A stretch of DNA of 64,000 bases from Pedobacter xixiisoli (GCF_900215335.1 NZ_OCMT01000002.1:806001-870000), one strand, 5' to 3'. Positions 8,736-18,789 are shown, counted from the first letter of the stretch. A program made the numbers and translations. The notes: generated by a model not told the origin, from the letters alone.

Positions 8736-9935
8736 ATGCTTACCCAACGACAACTCTTTTTAAAACATAACGCTCAAACGTCTACCACTCCCCTACTACT
8801 CGAATTTGTGAAAGCTAAAGGAGTTCACATTTATGATGTTGAAGGCAAAGAATACATTGATTTAATTGCCGGAATTGGTGTAAGCAACGTAGGTCACTGC
8901 CATCCAAATGTAGTTGCTGCTGTACAAAAACAAGCCGAAACCTATATGCACTTAATGGTTTATGGCGAGTTTGTTCAAAGTCCGCAGGTGAATTTTGCCA
9001 CAGCTTTAGCTTCGGTTTTACCAAGCAACCTTAACAGCACCTATTTTGTGAACTCTGGAGCAGAAGCTGTAGAGGGAGCTATGAAGCTAGCCAAACGGTA
9101 CACGGGCAGAAAAGGCTTTATCGCTTGTAGAAATGCTTATCACGGCAGTACGCAGGGTGCAGAAAGTTTAATGGAAAGTGATTTCTATTCTGCTGGCTAT
9201 GGACCATTTTTACCTCACGTTAATTTCATCAACCATAACGACATCGCCGATTTAAACAAAATCACTACTGAAACTGCGGCAGTTTTTATCGAACCTGTAC
9301 AAGGCGAAGCTGGCATCAGAGTAGCTGACCAAAATTACATGGAAGCTTTGAGAGCAAAATGTACAGAAACTGGTACTTTGTTGGTGTTCGACGAGATCCA
9401 ATCTGGTTTTGGTAGGACAGGAAAAATGTTTGCTTTTGAACATTACGATGTAGTTCCTGACATTCTATTATTGGCAAAAGGAATTGGTGGTGGAATGCCA
9501 ATTGGTGCTTTTATCAGCTCTTTAGAAATCATGTCTGTACTTTCTTATAACCCAATTTTAGGGCACATGACTACTTTTGGAGGGCATCCAGTTTGTTGCG
9601 CTGCTGGTTTAGCAACCTTAAATACGCTATTAGATGAAAACATTGTTGCTGACGTAGAAGCAAAAGGAGAACTTTTCAAACAGCTATTACAACATCCAGC
9701 AATAACCGAAATTAGAGGAAAAGGATTAATGCTTGCCGTAGGTTTCGATAGTTTTGAAACTAATAAAGCCATTATCGACGCCTGTATTGAAGATGGTATC
9801 ATCAGCGATTGGTTTTTGCATTGCAGCGATGCCATGCGTATTGCTCCACCGTTGACTATTACAGAAGAAGAAATTAAAAAGGCTTGTGCTATCATCACAA
9901 AGAATATTGATAAAATAATTAAAACCGCTGATTAA
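8736..9935 (+). CDS. Class III PLP-dependent aminotransferase
   Basis: 399 aa from the chosen ATG. Class III (acetylornithine/GABA-type) features are VNSGAEAVEGAMKLAKR, the PLP aspartate in LLVFDEIQSGFGRTG, and the Schiff-base lysine in LLAKGIGGGMPIGAF (about K247). Substrate cannot be read from the sequence; acetylornithine, ornithine or 4-aminobutyrate aminotransferase are all possible, and no arginine or GABA genes are adjacent. The start at 8718 was rejected because the TATTTTTG promoter element lies inside that extension. Confidence 0.88.
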   Translation: MLTQRQLFLKHNAQTSTTPLLLEFVKAKGVHIYDVEGKEYIDLIAGIGVSNVGHCHPNVVAAVQKQAETYMHLMVYGEFVQSPQVNFATALASVLPSNLNSTYFVNSGAEAVEGAMKLAKRYTGRKGFIACRNAYHGSTQGAESLMESDFYSAGYGPFLPHVNFINHNDIADLNKITTETAAVFIEPVQGEAGIRVADQNYMEALRAKCTETGTLLVFDEIQSGFGRTGKMFAFEHYDVVPDILLLAKGIGGGMPIGAFISSLEIMSVLSYNPILGHMTTFGGHPVCCAAGLATLNTLLDENIVADVEAKGELFKQLLQHPAITEIRGKGLMLAVGFDSFETNKAIIDACIEDGIISDWFLHCSDAMRIAPPLTITEEEIKKACAIITKNIDKIIKTAD

Positions 9936-10039
9936 TCACTCTATCTAAACACAATTCACTTAATACTTCTTAATTCCTTAATGTTTAATTATTTTGAAAA
10001 CATTAAGAAGTGAAGTTTAATGAAGATAAAAGACCCCAT

Positions 10040-10321
10040 ATGGAAATTATTCAAGAAAACGACGAAAGAAGAGGCTTTTTCAAAGCCATGGAAGATGGTA
10101 AAGAAGCAGGTTTAATGACCTATAATTGGGCTGGCAGCACTAAATTCATCATAGATCATACCGAGGTTAACCCAGTTTTTAAGGGCAAAGGTGTTGGTTT
10201 ACAATTGGTGATGAAAGCCGTGGAATATGCAAGAGCAAACAACTTGAAAATTATGCCTTTATGTCCTTTTGCGAAGTCTGTATTTGATAAGAATGCTGAG
10301 CTAGCAGACGTATTATTTTAG
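10040..10321 (+). CDS. Small GNAT-fold N-acetyltransferase (YjdJ-like)
   Basis: 93 aa from the ATG at 10040. The acetyl-CoA pyrophosphate-binding loop VFKGKGVGLQLVMKAVEYAR is present, followed by KIMPLCPFAKSVFDKN, as in the minimal single-domain GNAT family whose members are ~90-100 aa. An upstream in-frame GTG at 10010 would add 10 residues, but the ATG gives the family's usual start. A 9-bp hairpin (9978-9986/9998-10006) separates it from the aminotransferase gene. The acetylated substrate is unknown. Confidence 0.85.
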   Translation: MEIIQENDERRGFFKAMEDGKEAGLMTYNWAGSTKFIIDHTEVNPVFKGKGVGLQLVMKAVEYARANNLKIMPLCPFAKSVFDKNAELADVLF

Positions 10322-10356
10322 TCGCTATAATTCTTCTAAGTTGCTTTAATACCTTT

Positions 10357-10469
10357 GGCATTCCGAAATTAAGTCGGAATCGTAATGCTTTAAAAACGAT
10401 CAATATACATATTGCTTTAAGATTAGCTTCGCTGAGCACTTCGTGGTTCCTGCCAACGCGGGAATGACG
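10357..10469. repeat. Multi-branched palindromic intergenic element, copy 1 (CATTCC/GGAATCGTAA family)
   Basis: Contains ATTCCGA/TCGGAAT, then AATCGTAATGC facing GCTTTAAGATT, then TTCCTGC/GCGGGAA, ending GGAATGACG. The same layout recurs at 27199-27288 and 34239-34309. It lies between convergent genes. Confidence 0.75.
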
Positions 10470-10491
10470 AAAAATAAATGCCAGAGAGACT

Positions 10492-11412
10492 TTAACTCAT
10501 TTTCTGCCTTTTAATCAGATAAGCCTCCAATATGTGGTTGAAACCGGCATTGATATCGGCATCAACCATATCGATCTTATACTGTGCGCATTTTAATGCA
10601 AGGTTTTTTCTATACTCATTCATCTGCTGTAGATAAGCATCTTTCACCTTTGATGTGTGGGCTTTCAACACCGTTCCCGTTTCCATATCCACAAATTCGT
10701 AAGGCCTGTTTTCAAAATTGAAATCTAGTTCTTTTGTTTTGTCTGTGACGTTGAAAACAATGACCTCGTGTTTATTAAACTTGAGATGCTGCAAAGCGGA
10801 GAATATTTGATCTAACCTATCATTACTATTTGCAGTTTGTAGCATATCGCTAAATACAACCACCAAAGAGCGTTTATGAATTAAATCTGCAATTTGATGC
10901 AAGGCAGAAGACAAGTCTGTTTGAACATTTAATTGAGAAGCAACCAGCATTTCTTCTAACTTGGCGAACAAGAATTTCTGATGCACGCTTGTAGATTTTG
11001 CAGGTGTATTTAGTTTGAGTTGGTCGGTAAACAAACTTAAACCAAACGCATCTCGCTGACGCTTGAGCAGATAAATTAATGCTGCAGTACTTTGTACAGA
11101 AAATGTAAGTTTGTTGTAATTATCGTTAGGAAAATACATCGAAGAGGAAACATCAATCACAAACTGACATCTCAAATTTGTTTCTTCTTCATAACGCTTG
11201 CTGAAAAGCTTATCCGTTTTGGCAAACAACTTCCAATCTATACTTTTAACGCTATCGCCAGTATTGTAAAGCCTGTGCTCGGCAAATTCTACAGAAAATC
11301 CATGAAACGGACTTTTATGCAAACCGGTAATGAAACCTTCTACCACTTGTTTGGCTAACAGTTCTAAGCTACTTTCAAATCTAATTTCGTCGGGCTTTTG
11401 CGATACTTGCAT
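10492..11412 (-). CDS. DUF58 domain-containing protein
   Basis: 306 aa. The conserved DUF58 block is GFSVEFAEHRLYNTGDSVKSIDWK (here spanning about residues 38-61), followed by a von Willebrand A-like fold with FVIDVSSSMYFP (partial MIDAS, DxSxS). Cytoplasmic, with no signal or membrane segment. In Bacteroidota such genes normally sit with a MoxR ATPase and vWA/BatA genes; here it is alone, with a repeat downstream and only repeat-rich DNA upstream. Function is not known in detail; a chaperone-like or envelope-integrity role is proposed for the family. Confidence 0.9.
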   Translation of the reverse strand: MQVSQKPDEIRFESSLELLAKQVVEGFITGLHKSPFHGFSVEFAEHRLYNTGDSVKSIDWKLFAKTDKLFSKRYEEETNLRCQFVIDVSSSMYFPNDNYNKLTFSVQSTAALIYLLKRQRDAFGLSLFTDQLKLNTPAKSTSVHQKFLFAKLEEMLVASQLNVQTDLSSALHQIADLIHKRSLVVVFSDMLQTANSNDRLDQIFSALQHLKFNKHEVIVFNVTDKTKELDFNFENRPYEFVDMETGTVLKAHTSKVKDAYLQQMNEYRKNLALKCAQYKIDMVDADINAGFNHILEAYLIKRQKMS

Positions 11413-11506
11413 ATTTTAAAAGTAACGAAAAGATTTCGATTAGCTTATAGAAACGAATAAATGTTGGTTAAAGATGATATTTTGAAAAGTTAAGACCTAC
11501 TACCAT

Positions 11507-11721
11507 CTACATTAACCCCGCTATTCGCTCATACGCCTTCAGGCCTTCACCACAAGGCCGGTATCCGCTGTTATCGGGTTTAAGCATAAGCGGTAGTAAA
11601 CCAAACCCGATTGAGTGAAAATCCTTTTTGCTGCAATAATATTCAGACTTCGTAAGTTTTAAAAACTTACGAAGTCTTTCCCAGTTGCACACACAAAAAG
11701 ATTGAAATGAAAGCGGGGCTA
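11507..11721. repeat. REP-like intergenic element ending GCGGGGCT, with perfect 16-bp palindrome
   Basis: A chain of inverted repeats containing AACCCGATTG near 11604 and ending GCGGGGCT near 11720. These two ends are shared with 21015-21082. Inside it, 11645-11660 (starting AGACTTCGTAAG) pairs perfectly over 16 bp with 11662-11677. The short open frame across it is not a gene. Confidence 0.75.
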
Positions 11722-11821
11722 AATTAAACCAAGAACTACAGAAATTGCTTTAAAAAAAATCCGACATACAATAATTAAGTACATCGGATATATTTTATTT
11801 GAGATAAGTAAAAACCTACTC

Positions 11822-12139
11822 TTATAATTGACCGTCTAATTTACCAGCTAATACTGATTTAGGCACTGCACCAATTTGTTTATCTACTACTTCACCGTTT
11901 TTGAAGTATAACAAAGCTGGGATATTGCGGATACCAAACTGCATAGAAATTTGCGGGTTGTTGTCAACGTTTACCTTGCCAACTAAAGCTTTACCATCAT
12001 ATTCTTTGGCAATTTCTTCTACTACTGGACCAACCATACGGCAAGGACCGCACCACTCTGCCCAAAAATCTACCAAAACAGGTTTATCTGATTTTAATAC
12101 TAATTCCTCGAAGTTAGCATCTGTTATTTCTAAAGCCAT
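11822..12139 (-). CDS. trxA: Thioredoxin
   Basis: 105 aa, the standard thioredoxin length. The redox active site is WAEWCGPC (C30 and C33), followed by the cis-proline motif in IRNIPALLYFKNGE. It is a cytoplasmic disulfide reductase supplying ribonucleotide reductase, peroxiredoxins and methionine sulfoxide reductase. It has its own well-formed promoter (TTTG-N19-TATATTTG) just upstream, so it is transcribed apart from dnaE, which ends 157 bp before it on the same strand. Confidence 0.97.
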   Translation of the reverse strand: MALEITDANFEELVLKSDKPVLVDFWAEWCGPCRMVGPVVEEIAKEYDGKALVGKVNVDNNPQISMQFGIRNIPALLYFKNGEVVDKQIGAVPKSVLAGKLDGQL

Positions 12140-12161
12140 ATCTAAATTTTATTTATGTATA

Positions 12162-12192
12162 CAAATATATTATCAATTGTAGTGCCATCAAA
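12162..12192 (-). promoter_or_regulatory. Complete Bacteroidota-type promoter of trxA
   Basis: On the minus strand TTTG (12192-12189) is followed after exactly 19 bp by TATATTTG (12169-12162). This fits the TTTG-N19-21-TAnnTTTG consensus. It predicts a short leader before the ATG at 12139. Confidence 0.8.
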
Positions 12193-12217
12193 AGTCTTGT
12201 GTCAATTTGACATTCTT

Positions 12218-12304
12218 TTGTTCATTGGTTCACTAGCTTACTGGTTCATTGGGTATTTTAAATAATTACTGATACCTAACCATTAATACCTAATCCCTAA
12301 TTCA
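12218..12304 (+). repeat. Octamer-word array followed by heptamer-word array between dnaE and trxA
   Basis: 12218-12257 divides into five in-register octamers (TTGTTCAT, TGGTTCAC, TAGCTTAC, TGGTTCAT, TGGGTATT). 12263-12304 divides into six in-register heptamers (TAATTAC, TGATACC, TAACCAT, TAATACC, TAATCCC, TAATTCA) and runs through the dnaE stop codon at 12297. The word TRATACC also recurs at 23649-23676. Confidence 0.75.
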
Positions 12305-15300
12305 ACCTGTAATCTACAAAATTTATTTCCCTTATTTTATTCAAAAACTGGTTGTTAGGATTAATACGTTGATTTTTAGAAGGCAACTCCAGTTTTAACC
12401 CTTTTTCCATATCATAAACCTCAAAATTGAGCTTACAGTTTTGCGCTTCTGCATTTTCTTTGTTTTCGTCCAAAATCTCTTGGATTTGCTGCATAAAATC
12501 GTTGGTAACAGCTTCTATCGGGAATAGTAAAGTAAGCGACTTGGTCAATTTATCACGCAGACCAGAAAGCAAATCTATGCTCGTAATCTTAAACTCCCAA
12601 TCTCCCTCCTTACCAAAACGCAATCCTAATTTACCACGTATCTGCAAGAAATATCCTTCAGTTAAAAACTGCTTAAATTTCAAGAAATCATCACCAAACA
12701 AGGCAATTTCACAGCTATCATCATAATCTTCAAATGAGAAAATGCCGAAAGGTTTACCTGTTTTTGTAATACGTTGCGAAGCCATTGCTACCAAACCTCC
12801 AACTACCAATTCTCTATTTTTCAGGGTCTCAAACTCTGCTAAAACTTCCTCATTGGTATCGCCAGTTCGTATTTTATTGATGGTGGTGATGTGTTTCACT
12901 TTATAAGGGCAATACCTATCCAATTCAAAACGATAATCATCTAACGGATGTCCCGAAAGGAAAATTCCTATCGCATCTTTTTCGTATTTCAGCCTGTCAA
13001 TCAACCCCCATTCTGGAGCTACCGGAAACGTTGGTTCCAAAATCAAATCTGCCTTAGAGCCTCCAAAAAGCGAAGATTGCGATGAGTTTTGGTTATTCTG
13101 AAAATCGTTGGCATACTTAATTAACTTTTCTATACCATTCAATTTATCGTTGGCGCCGATGAAGAAATACTGCGCTCTGTGGTAACCAAAGGCATCGAAA
13201 GCGCCACCATATACAAAACTCTCGTAAGCTTTCTTGTTAACGATACGAGTGTTGGAGCGTTTAGCAAACTCAAATACAGAAGGATAATTACCATTTTCTA
13301 TCCTTTCCTCGATGATACTTTCTACCGCTTTTTCTCCCACTCCCTTCACCGCAGATAAACCAAAGCGAACCTCGCCTTTAGGATTTACAGAGAATTTCAT
13401 TTCAGATTCGTTCACATCTGGACCTAATACCGGTACGCCCATTTGTCGACATTCTTCCATAAAGAATGCCACTTGTTTGATGTCACTCATGTTATTGGAA
13501 AGTACCGCAGCCATATACTCTGCCGGATAATGTGCTTTCAAATAAGCAGTTTGATAAGCAATCCAAGCGTAACAAGTAGAGTGGGATTTGTTGAAAGCGT
13601 AGGATGCAAATGCTTCCCAGTCTTTCCAGATTTTCTCTAAAGTTGCCGCAGCATGTCCTTTTTCAGAAGCCTGTTTTACAAATTTAGGCTTCATTTTATC
13701 TAGTACATCTTTCTGCTTTTTACCCATTGCTTTACGCAGAACGTCGGCCTCGCCTTTGGTAAAACCTGCCAATTTCTGCGACAAAAGCATCACCTGTTCT
13801 TGATAAACGGTAATACCGTAAGTTTCCTTCAAATATTCCTCACAAGCATCTAAATCGTAGGTAATGGGCTCCGTTCCGTGTTTACGACGAACGAAACTCG
13901 GAATATACTCCATAGGACCTGGACGGTAAAGTGCATTCATCGCAATTAAATCCCCAAATACGGTAGGCTTCAACTCCTTCATGTATTTCTGCATTCCAGG
14001 ACTCTCATACTGGAAAATACCGACAGTTTCACCTCGTTGGAAAAGCTCGTAAGTAGCTACGTCATCTATTGGGAAATTATCAGGATTAAGTTCGATACCG
14101 TGACGTTTTTTAACCAGTTTTACCGTATCCTTAATTAGGGTTAATGTTTTTAACCCCAAGAAGTCCATTTTTAATAGACCTGCACTTTCTACTACCGAGT
14201 TATCGAACTGGGTTACGTACAAATTACTGTCTTTAGCGATGGATACAGGTACGAAATTGGTGATATCGTCTGGCGTAATGATTACTCCACAGGCGTGGAT
14301 ACCTGTATTACGCACCGAACCTTCTAAAACGATAGCCTGTTGTAAAGTTTCGGCTGCCAAATCCTTACCTGCAGCTAGCCCCTTAAGTAAGTTTACGTTC
14401 TCAAACTCGTCGGGCCGCAAAGCTTCTTTCAAAGCTTTTTCTTCCAAGTTGAAGATTTTTGCCAGCTTCATGTTAGGCACTAACTTGGCAACTTTATCTG
14501 CTTCGAAAAGAGGCAAATCTAGTACCCTAGCCGTATCTCTAATAGAAGATTTGGCTGCCATGGTACCGTAGGTGATAATTTGAGCCACCTGACTAGAACC
14601 GTATTTGTTGATTACGTAATCCATTACACGACCACGTCCCTCGTCATCAAAATCGATATCGATATCGGGCATGGAAACACGGTCTGGATTAAGGAAACGC
14701 TCAAAAAGGAGGTCGTATTTAATTGGGTCGATATTGGTAATTCCCAAACAATAAGCTACTGCCGAACCTGCTGCCGAACCACGACCTGGACCAACGGAAA
14801 CATCTCTATTTCTAGCTTCGGCAATAAAATCTTGCACAATTAAGAAGTAACCTGGATACCCCGTTTTTTCAATGGTTTGTAGCTCAAAATCTAAACGCTC
14901 GGTAATATCATCCGTAAGTTCTCCGTAACGTTTCTGCGCCCCAACATAGGTTAGGTGACGAAGAAATTTATTCTCTCCTCGTTTACCACCATCTTCTACA
15001 TCTTCTGCAACCACAAACTCTTCCGGAATATCGAATTTAGGTAAGAGCACTTCTCTCGCCAATTTATAGATTTCGATTTTATCGATAATTTCCTGAATAT
15101 TGATAATTGCGTCTGGCACATCGGTAAACAAGGCTTTCATCTCGTCTGCCGACTTGAAATAATATTCGTGGTTAGGCATACCATACCTAAAACCTCTACC
15201 ACGGCCAATTGGCGTAGCTAGTTTCTCGGCATCTTTTACACACAACAAAATATCGTGGGCATGTGCATCCTTTTTATTTACGTAATAGGTGTTATTGGTA

Positions 15301-16727
15301 GCCACCATTTTAACCTGATGTTGGGTTGCCATTTTAACGAGCACCTCATTCACACGGTCTTCATTTTCTTGACCGTGGCGCATCAGTTCTATATAAAAAT
15401 CGTCACCAAATTGTTCTTTCCACCAAAGCAAAGCTTCTTCGGCTTGTTTTTCGCCAATATTTAAAATCTTGCTTGGAACCTCGCCATACATATTACCCGT
15501 TAAAACAATCAGGTTTTCTTTGTATTGCTCAACAACCGCCCTATCTATCCTTGGTACATAATAAAATCCTTTAGTATAAGCGATAGAAGACATTTTTGCC
15601 AAGTTATGATAACCCTGCTTGTTCTTCGCCAAGAACACCACCTGATAACCATCATCTTTTCTCGTTTTATCGGTATGATTATCACATACGAAAAATTCTA
15701 CACCAATAATAGGTTTTAGAATCTGCGCTGTAGGTGTTTCTCCTTTTTCTAGCGCCTCTTTGTTTTTTGCCTCAGCGCCTTTGTTGTGGTTAAGCACATT
15801 GTTCACAAAGTGGAAAGCACCCATCATGTTGGCATGGTCGGTTAACGCCACTGCCGGCATACCTCTTTCTACCGCAGCTTTTACCAGTGCTGGTATGCTA
15901 ATGGTACTTTGCAATACAGAAAACTGTGTATGGTTATGCAAATGCACAAAGGCAGCATCTGCCAACGCCGCTTTGTTTTGTGCTAGGGTCTGTTTAGAAA
16001 CGCCACCAGTATCAGCGCTTTTTCTCTTTCTAATTTCATCAGAAGCAGCTTTTAAGTTGATATGCTGTATGCCAACAGATTCAATTGCAAACGGATTGGC
16101 TTCCTTAAAGCGCAAGAAGTAATCGGTATCAACTTGAAGTTCTTCTTTCGTGAAAACTTGCTTCTTAATCAGCTCCAAAAAACAACGTGTAGTGGCTTCC
16201 ACATCGGCGGTTGCGTTATGTGCTTCGCCAAATGGCACACCAAATAAATACTGGTGCAATTCGGTTAGTGTAGGCAGTTTAAACTTACCTCCTCTACCAC
16301 CTGGTATTTTCAACAAATCAGCTGTGATTTCTGTACAGGTATCCAATACCGGCATATCAGCTAATGGACTTTCTACACCGAAACGATGAAGCTCACAGCC
16401 CATAATGTTAATATCGAACTTGATGTTCTGTCCAACCACAAACTTAGCTTTCCCCAACGCTTCGTTAAACTTCACCAACACATCTGCCAAAGCAATCCCT
16501 TGCTCTTCGGCTAATTCCGTAGAAATACCATGAATACGTTCCGCATCATAGGGAATATTAAATCCTTCAGGTTTTACCAAATAATCCTGATGTTCTACCA
16601 AATTACCTAGCTCGTCATGCAGTTGCCAAGCAATTTGAATACAACGCGGCCAGTTATCCGTATCGGTAATTGGAGCATTGAAATTACGTGGCAAACCTGT
16701 GGTTTCTGTATCGAAAATTAAGTACAT
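12297..16727 (-). CDS. dnaE: DNA polymerase III alpha subunit with N-terminal 3'-5' exonuclease domain
   Basis: 1476 aa, replicative polymerase. Residues 1-~200 are a DEDDh exonuclease: FDTETTGLP (D6, E8), GQNIKFDIN (~D105), HNATADVEAT. A PHP domain begins near residue 260 (FVHLHNHTQFSVLQ). The palm catalytic motif PDIDIDFDDEGR is near 686-697, followed by fingers with YQEQVMLLSQKLAGFTKGEAD, a helix-hairpin-helix region and a C-terminal OB-fold. E. coli DnaE (1160 aa) lacks the exonuclease, which there is a separate subunit (DnaQ). The fused form is usual in Bacteroidota, and the protein is complete. Its 3' end abuts a heptamer repeat. Confidence 0.97.
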   Translation of the reverse strand: MYLIFDTETTGLPRNFNAPITDTDNWPRCIQIAWQLHDELGNLVEHQDYLVKPEGFNIPYDAERIHGISTELAEEQGIALADVLVKFNEALGKAKFVVGQNIKFDINIMGCELHRFGVESPLADMPVLDTCTEITADLLKIPGGRGGKFKLPTLTELHQYLFGVPFGEAHNATADVEATTRCFLELIKKQVFTKEELQVDTDYFLRFKEANPFAIESVGIQHINLKAASDEIRKRKSADTGGVSKQTLAQNKAALADAAFVHLHNHTQFSVLQSTISIPALVKAAVERGMPAVALTDHANMMGAFHFVNNVLNHNKGAEAKNKEALEKGETPTAQILKPIIGVEFFVCDNHTDKTRKDDGYQVVFLAKNKQGYHNLAKMSSIAYTKGFYYVPRIDRAVVEQYKENLIVLTGNMYGEVPSKILNIGEKQAEEALLWWKEQFGDDFYIELMRHGQENEDRVNEVLVKMATQHQVKMVATNNTYYVNKKDAHAHDILLCVKDAEKLATPIGRGRGFRYGMPNHEYYFKSADEMKALFTDVPDAIINIQEIIDKIEIYKLAREVLLPKFDIPEEFVVAEDVEDGGKRGENKFLRHLTYVGAQKRYGELTDDITERLDFELQTIEKTGYPGYFLIVQDFIAEARNRDVSVGPGRGSAAGSAVAYCLGITNIDPIKYDLLFERFLNPDRVSMPDIDIDFDDEGRGRVMDYVINKYGSSQVAQIITYGTMAAKSSIRDTARVLDLPLFEADKVAKLVPNMKLAKIFNLEEKALKEALRPDEFENVNLLKGLAAGKDLAAETLQQAIVLEGSVRNTGIHACGVIITPDDITNFVPVSIAKDSNLYVTQFDNSVVESAGLLKMDFLGLKTLTLIKDTVKLVKKRHGIELNPDNFPIDDVATYELFQRGETVGIFQYESPGMQKYMKELKPTVFGDLIAMNALYRPGPMEYIPSFVRRKHGTEPITYDLDACEEYLKETYGITVYQEQVMLLSQKLAGFTKGEADVLRKAMGKKQKDVLDKMKPKFVKQASEKGHAAATLEKIWKDWEAFASYAFNKSHSTCYAWIAYQTAYLKAHYPAEYMAAVLSNNMSDIKQVAFFMEECRQMGVPVLGPDVNESEMKFSVNPKGEVRFGLSAVKGVGEKAVESIIEERIENGNYPSVFEFAKRSNTRIVNKKAYESFVYGGAFDAFGYHRAQYFFIGANDKLNGIEKLIKYANDFQNNQNSSQSSLFGGSKADLILEPTFPVAPEWGLIDRLKYEKDAIGIFLSGHPLDDYRFELDRYCPYKVKHITTINKIRTGDTNEEVLAEFETLKNRELVVGGLVAMASQRITKTGKPFGIFSFEDYDDSCEIALFGDDFLKFKQFLTEGYFLQIRGKLGLRFGKEGDWEFKITSIDLLSGLRDKLTKSLTLLFPIEAVTNDFMQQIQEILDENKENAEAQNCKLNFEVYDMEKGLKLELPSKNQRINPNNQFLNKIREINFVDYRLN

Positions 16728-16747
16728 AAAGGAGAAAATAGGGATAC

Positions 16748-16755
16748 CAAAATTA
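16748..16755 (-). promoter_or_regulatory. Candidate -7 promoter element of dnaE
   Basis: The minus strand reads TAATTTTG (TAnnTTTG), 21 bp before the dnaE start. No well-spaced -33 TTTG is present. Confidence 0.45.
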
Positions 16756-16909
16756 ACGAAAAATTAAGCGGATTTGGTCACCAAATTATCAACATGCGTA
16801 GTCGCTAATATTTAAGGTTTTAAGGTACTTCCATTAACATTTCAATTCTCTTACATAAAGAGAAAATTGCTTACTTTTACTTCAAAATGCTCTAAACCTA
16901 ATTGTAAAA

Positions 16910-18673
16910 ATGGATTTCACCCTTAATGGCTACGCATTAGTGCTCCTATTCTTCGGAATGCTGACAGCTATCATGGCAATCTACATTTACAGAAGAGGCA
17001 CCGCCGTGGTACGTTGGTTCGGTTTAATGATGGGCTCTAACGCCATTTGGTCTATCGCCTATGGCTTAGAACTTTCCAGTAAAACGCTTGACCAAGCCCT
17101 GATTTTCATCAATATAGAATACATCGGCATTGCCACGTTACCGCTAAACTGGTTTTTGTTTTGTCTTAGTTTTTGCAATAAAGATTGTTGGTACAAAAAA
17201 CCGCTTAACCTTACGCTAATTCTCATTGCGCCAATTACTACGTTGGTAATGGTATGGACAAATCCCTTACATCACTTACATTATAAAGATGTTCAGATGT
17301 TTTATGAAGGTGCTTTTCCTATGGCAAAGATTTACCCTGGCACTTGGTATCACATCTTTACAGGATATTTCTATTTGCTTTTGGCATGTGGTTGTTATTT
17401 AATCCTCAATAAATTCAGAACCTCAGACCGTATCTACAAAAAACAGAATTACAGCATCATCATAGGGGCAATTATTCCGTGGATAGCCAATATGAGCTAT
17501 TTATTAGGCATTAGACCTTTAGGATTTATAGATGTCACTCCTTTTGCTTTTATCTTCACCACCTTTCTTGTTTTCTTAGGTATTTACCGATTTAGGCTAT
17601 TCGACATCATACCTATTGCCCGTGAAAAAGCAATGGAGCTAATGAGTGACGGTTTTTTAGTATTGGATGACAGGCATCGTATTATCGATTATAATTCGGC
17701 TTTACTTCAGTTCATAAGTATTCCAGAAAAAGAAAAAGTTGTAGGCCTAAGTATTGAAACCATTTTTCCTAAGCATCCAGAATTAATTAAAAAAATAGAA
17801 GCTGGAACGAACTGTAAAATGGAACTGCAGACCACTGTTAAAGAGGAGACTGTTTATTTCGAGGCAGAGATTTTAGTCCTTCACGAAAATAGGATAAATG
17901 ATGCCTTTACCATAATTAAACTGCAAGATCTAACATCAGCCAAAAAGGATGCCCTTATTGCGAAAGAGCAAGCTTTAGAACTTGAAAAAGTAAATCAGCT
18001 GAAAGACCGCATTTTCTCGATTATTGCCCACGATTTAAGAGGACCGTTGGTTAACCTATCAGAAGTGTTAAAAATGGTTTCGTACAACCAAATAAGCGAC
18101 GAAGAATTTAAAGCGCTATCTCCGATACTTAGCAAGGATATTGTGTATACCACAGATTTGCTGGAAAACATATTACACTGGTCTAGAAGTCAGCTGCAAG
18201 GTTTTGGAGTTAAGAAGGAATTTTTCAATGTACGAAACATTATCATGAACGAAATCAATTATCACCTGCCCTCTGCTTCGCTTAAAAAGGTGAAGATATT
18301 GCATGATGTTTTTCCAAACGAAATTGCTTACGCTGATTTGTTGATGTTCCAAATTGTAATTAGGAACCTGCTAAACAATGCCATCAAATTTTGTAACGAA
18401 GGCTGTGAAATTCTGATTACCGCAGCTTACCAAAAAGACGGGATGATTAAGGTTTGCATTAAAGATAGTGGTATCGGCATTTCAAAAGCTACCATCGAAA
18501 AGTTATTCAAAGAGGAAAACATATCGTCTAGAGGTACCAAAAATGAGAAAGGAACTGGCTTGGGATTAATGATTTGTAAAGATTTTATGAGCCGGAATGG
18601 CGGTGATATTAGTGTAAGCAGTGAGTTAGGGATAGGTACTACTTTCTGCGTTACTGTTCCCACTCATGCTTAA
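16910..18673 (+). CDS. Sensor histidine kinase with 7-TM N-terminal region and PAS domain
   Basis: 587 aa. Residues 1-~225 are a seven-transmembrane sensory region of the HisKA_7TM type. A PAS-like domain follows (~240-340, GFLVLDDRHRIIDYNSALL). The HisKA box is FSIIAHDLRGPLVNLSEVL (H near 373). The HATPase domain carries the N box NLLNNAIKF, G1 DSGIGIS and G2 GTGLGLMICKDF. No response regulator is adjacent, so it is an orphan kinase. It is transcribed divergently from dnaE. The signal sensed is unknown; a small molecule in the membrane or periplasm is typical for 7TM sensors. Confidence 0.93.
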   Translation: MDFTLNGYALVLLFFGMLTAIMAIYIYRRGTAVVRWFGLMMGSNAIWSIAYGLELSSKTLDQALIFINIEYIGIATLPLNWFLFCLSFCNKDCWYKKPLNLTLILIAPITTLVMVWTNPLHHLHYKDVQMFYEGAFPMAKIYPGTWYHIFTGYFYLLLACGCYLILNKFRTSDRIYKKQNYSIIIGAIIPWIANMSYLLGIRPLGFIDVTPFAFIFTTFLVFLGIYRFRLFDIIPIAREKAMELMSDGFLVLDDRHRIIDYNSALLQFISIPEKEKVVGLSIETIFPKHPELIKKIEAGTNCKMELQTTVKEETVYFEAEILVLHENRINDAFTIIKLQDLTSAKKDALIAKEQALELEKVNQLKDRIFSIIAHDLRGPLVNLSEVLKMVSYNQISDEEFKALSPILSKDIVYTTDLLENILHWSRSQLQGFGVKKEFFNVRNIIMNEINYHLPSASLKKVKILHDVFPNEIAYADLLMFQIVIRNLLNNAIKFCNEGCEILITAAYQKDGMIKVCIKDSGIGISKATIEKLFKEENISSRGTKNEKGTGLGLMICKDFMSRNGGDISVSSELGIGTTFCVTVPTHA

Positions 18674-18789
18674 ACAAAAAAGCTATCTTGTTATACTGAG
18701 CAAAACAAAGAATACTTCCACAGTTTAAACCGTCTCGAATTCCCGCTCCTCTGCATAGCAAAATAGCTTTCTATTTCTTATAAAGATGA

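Noticed and set aside
11507..11692. A 61-codon open frame on the minus strand after DUF58
   Set aside because: It is wholly inside a REP-like element with a 16-bp palindrome.
18674..18789. Weak AAAAGCTAT / ATAGCTTT complementarity between the convergent kinase and small-protein genes
   Set aside because: The arms are about 80 bp apart with no T tract, so a terminator cannot be claimed.
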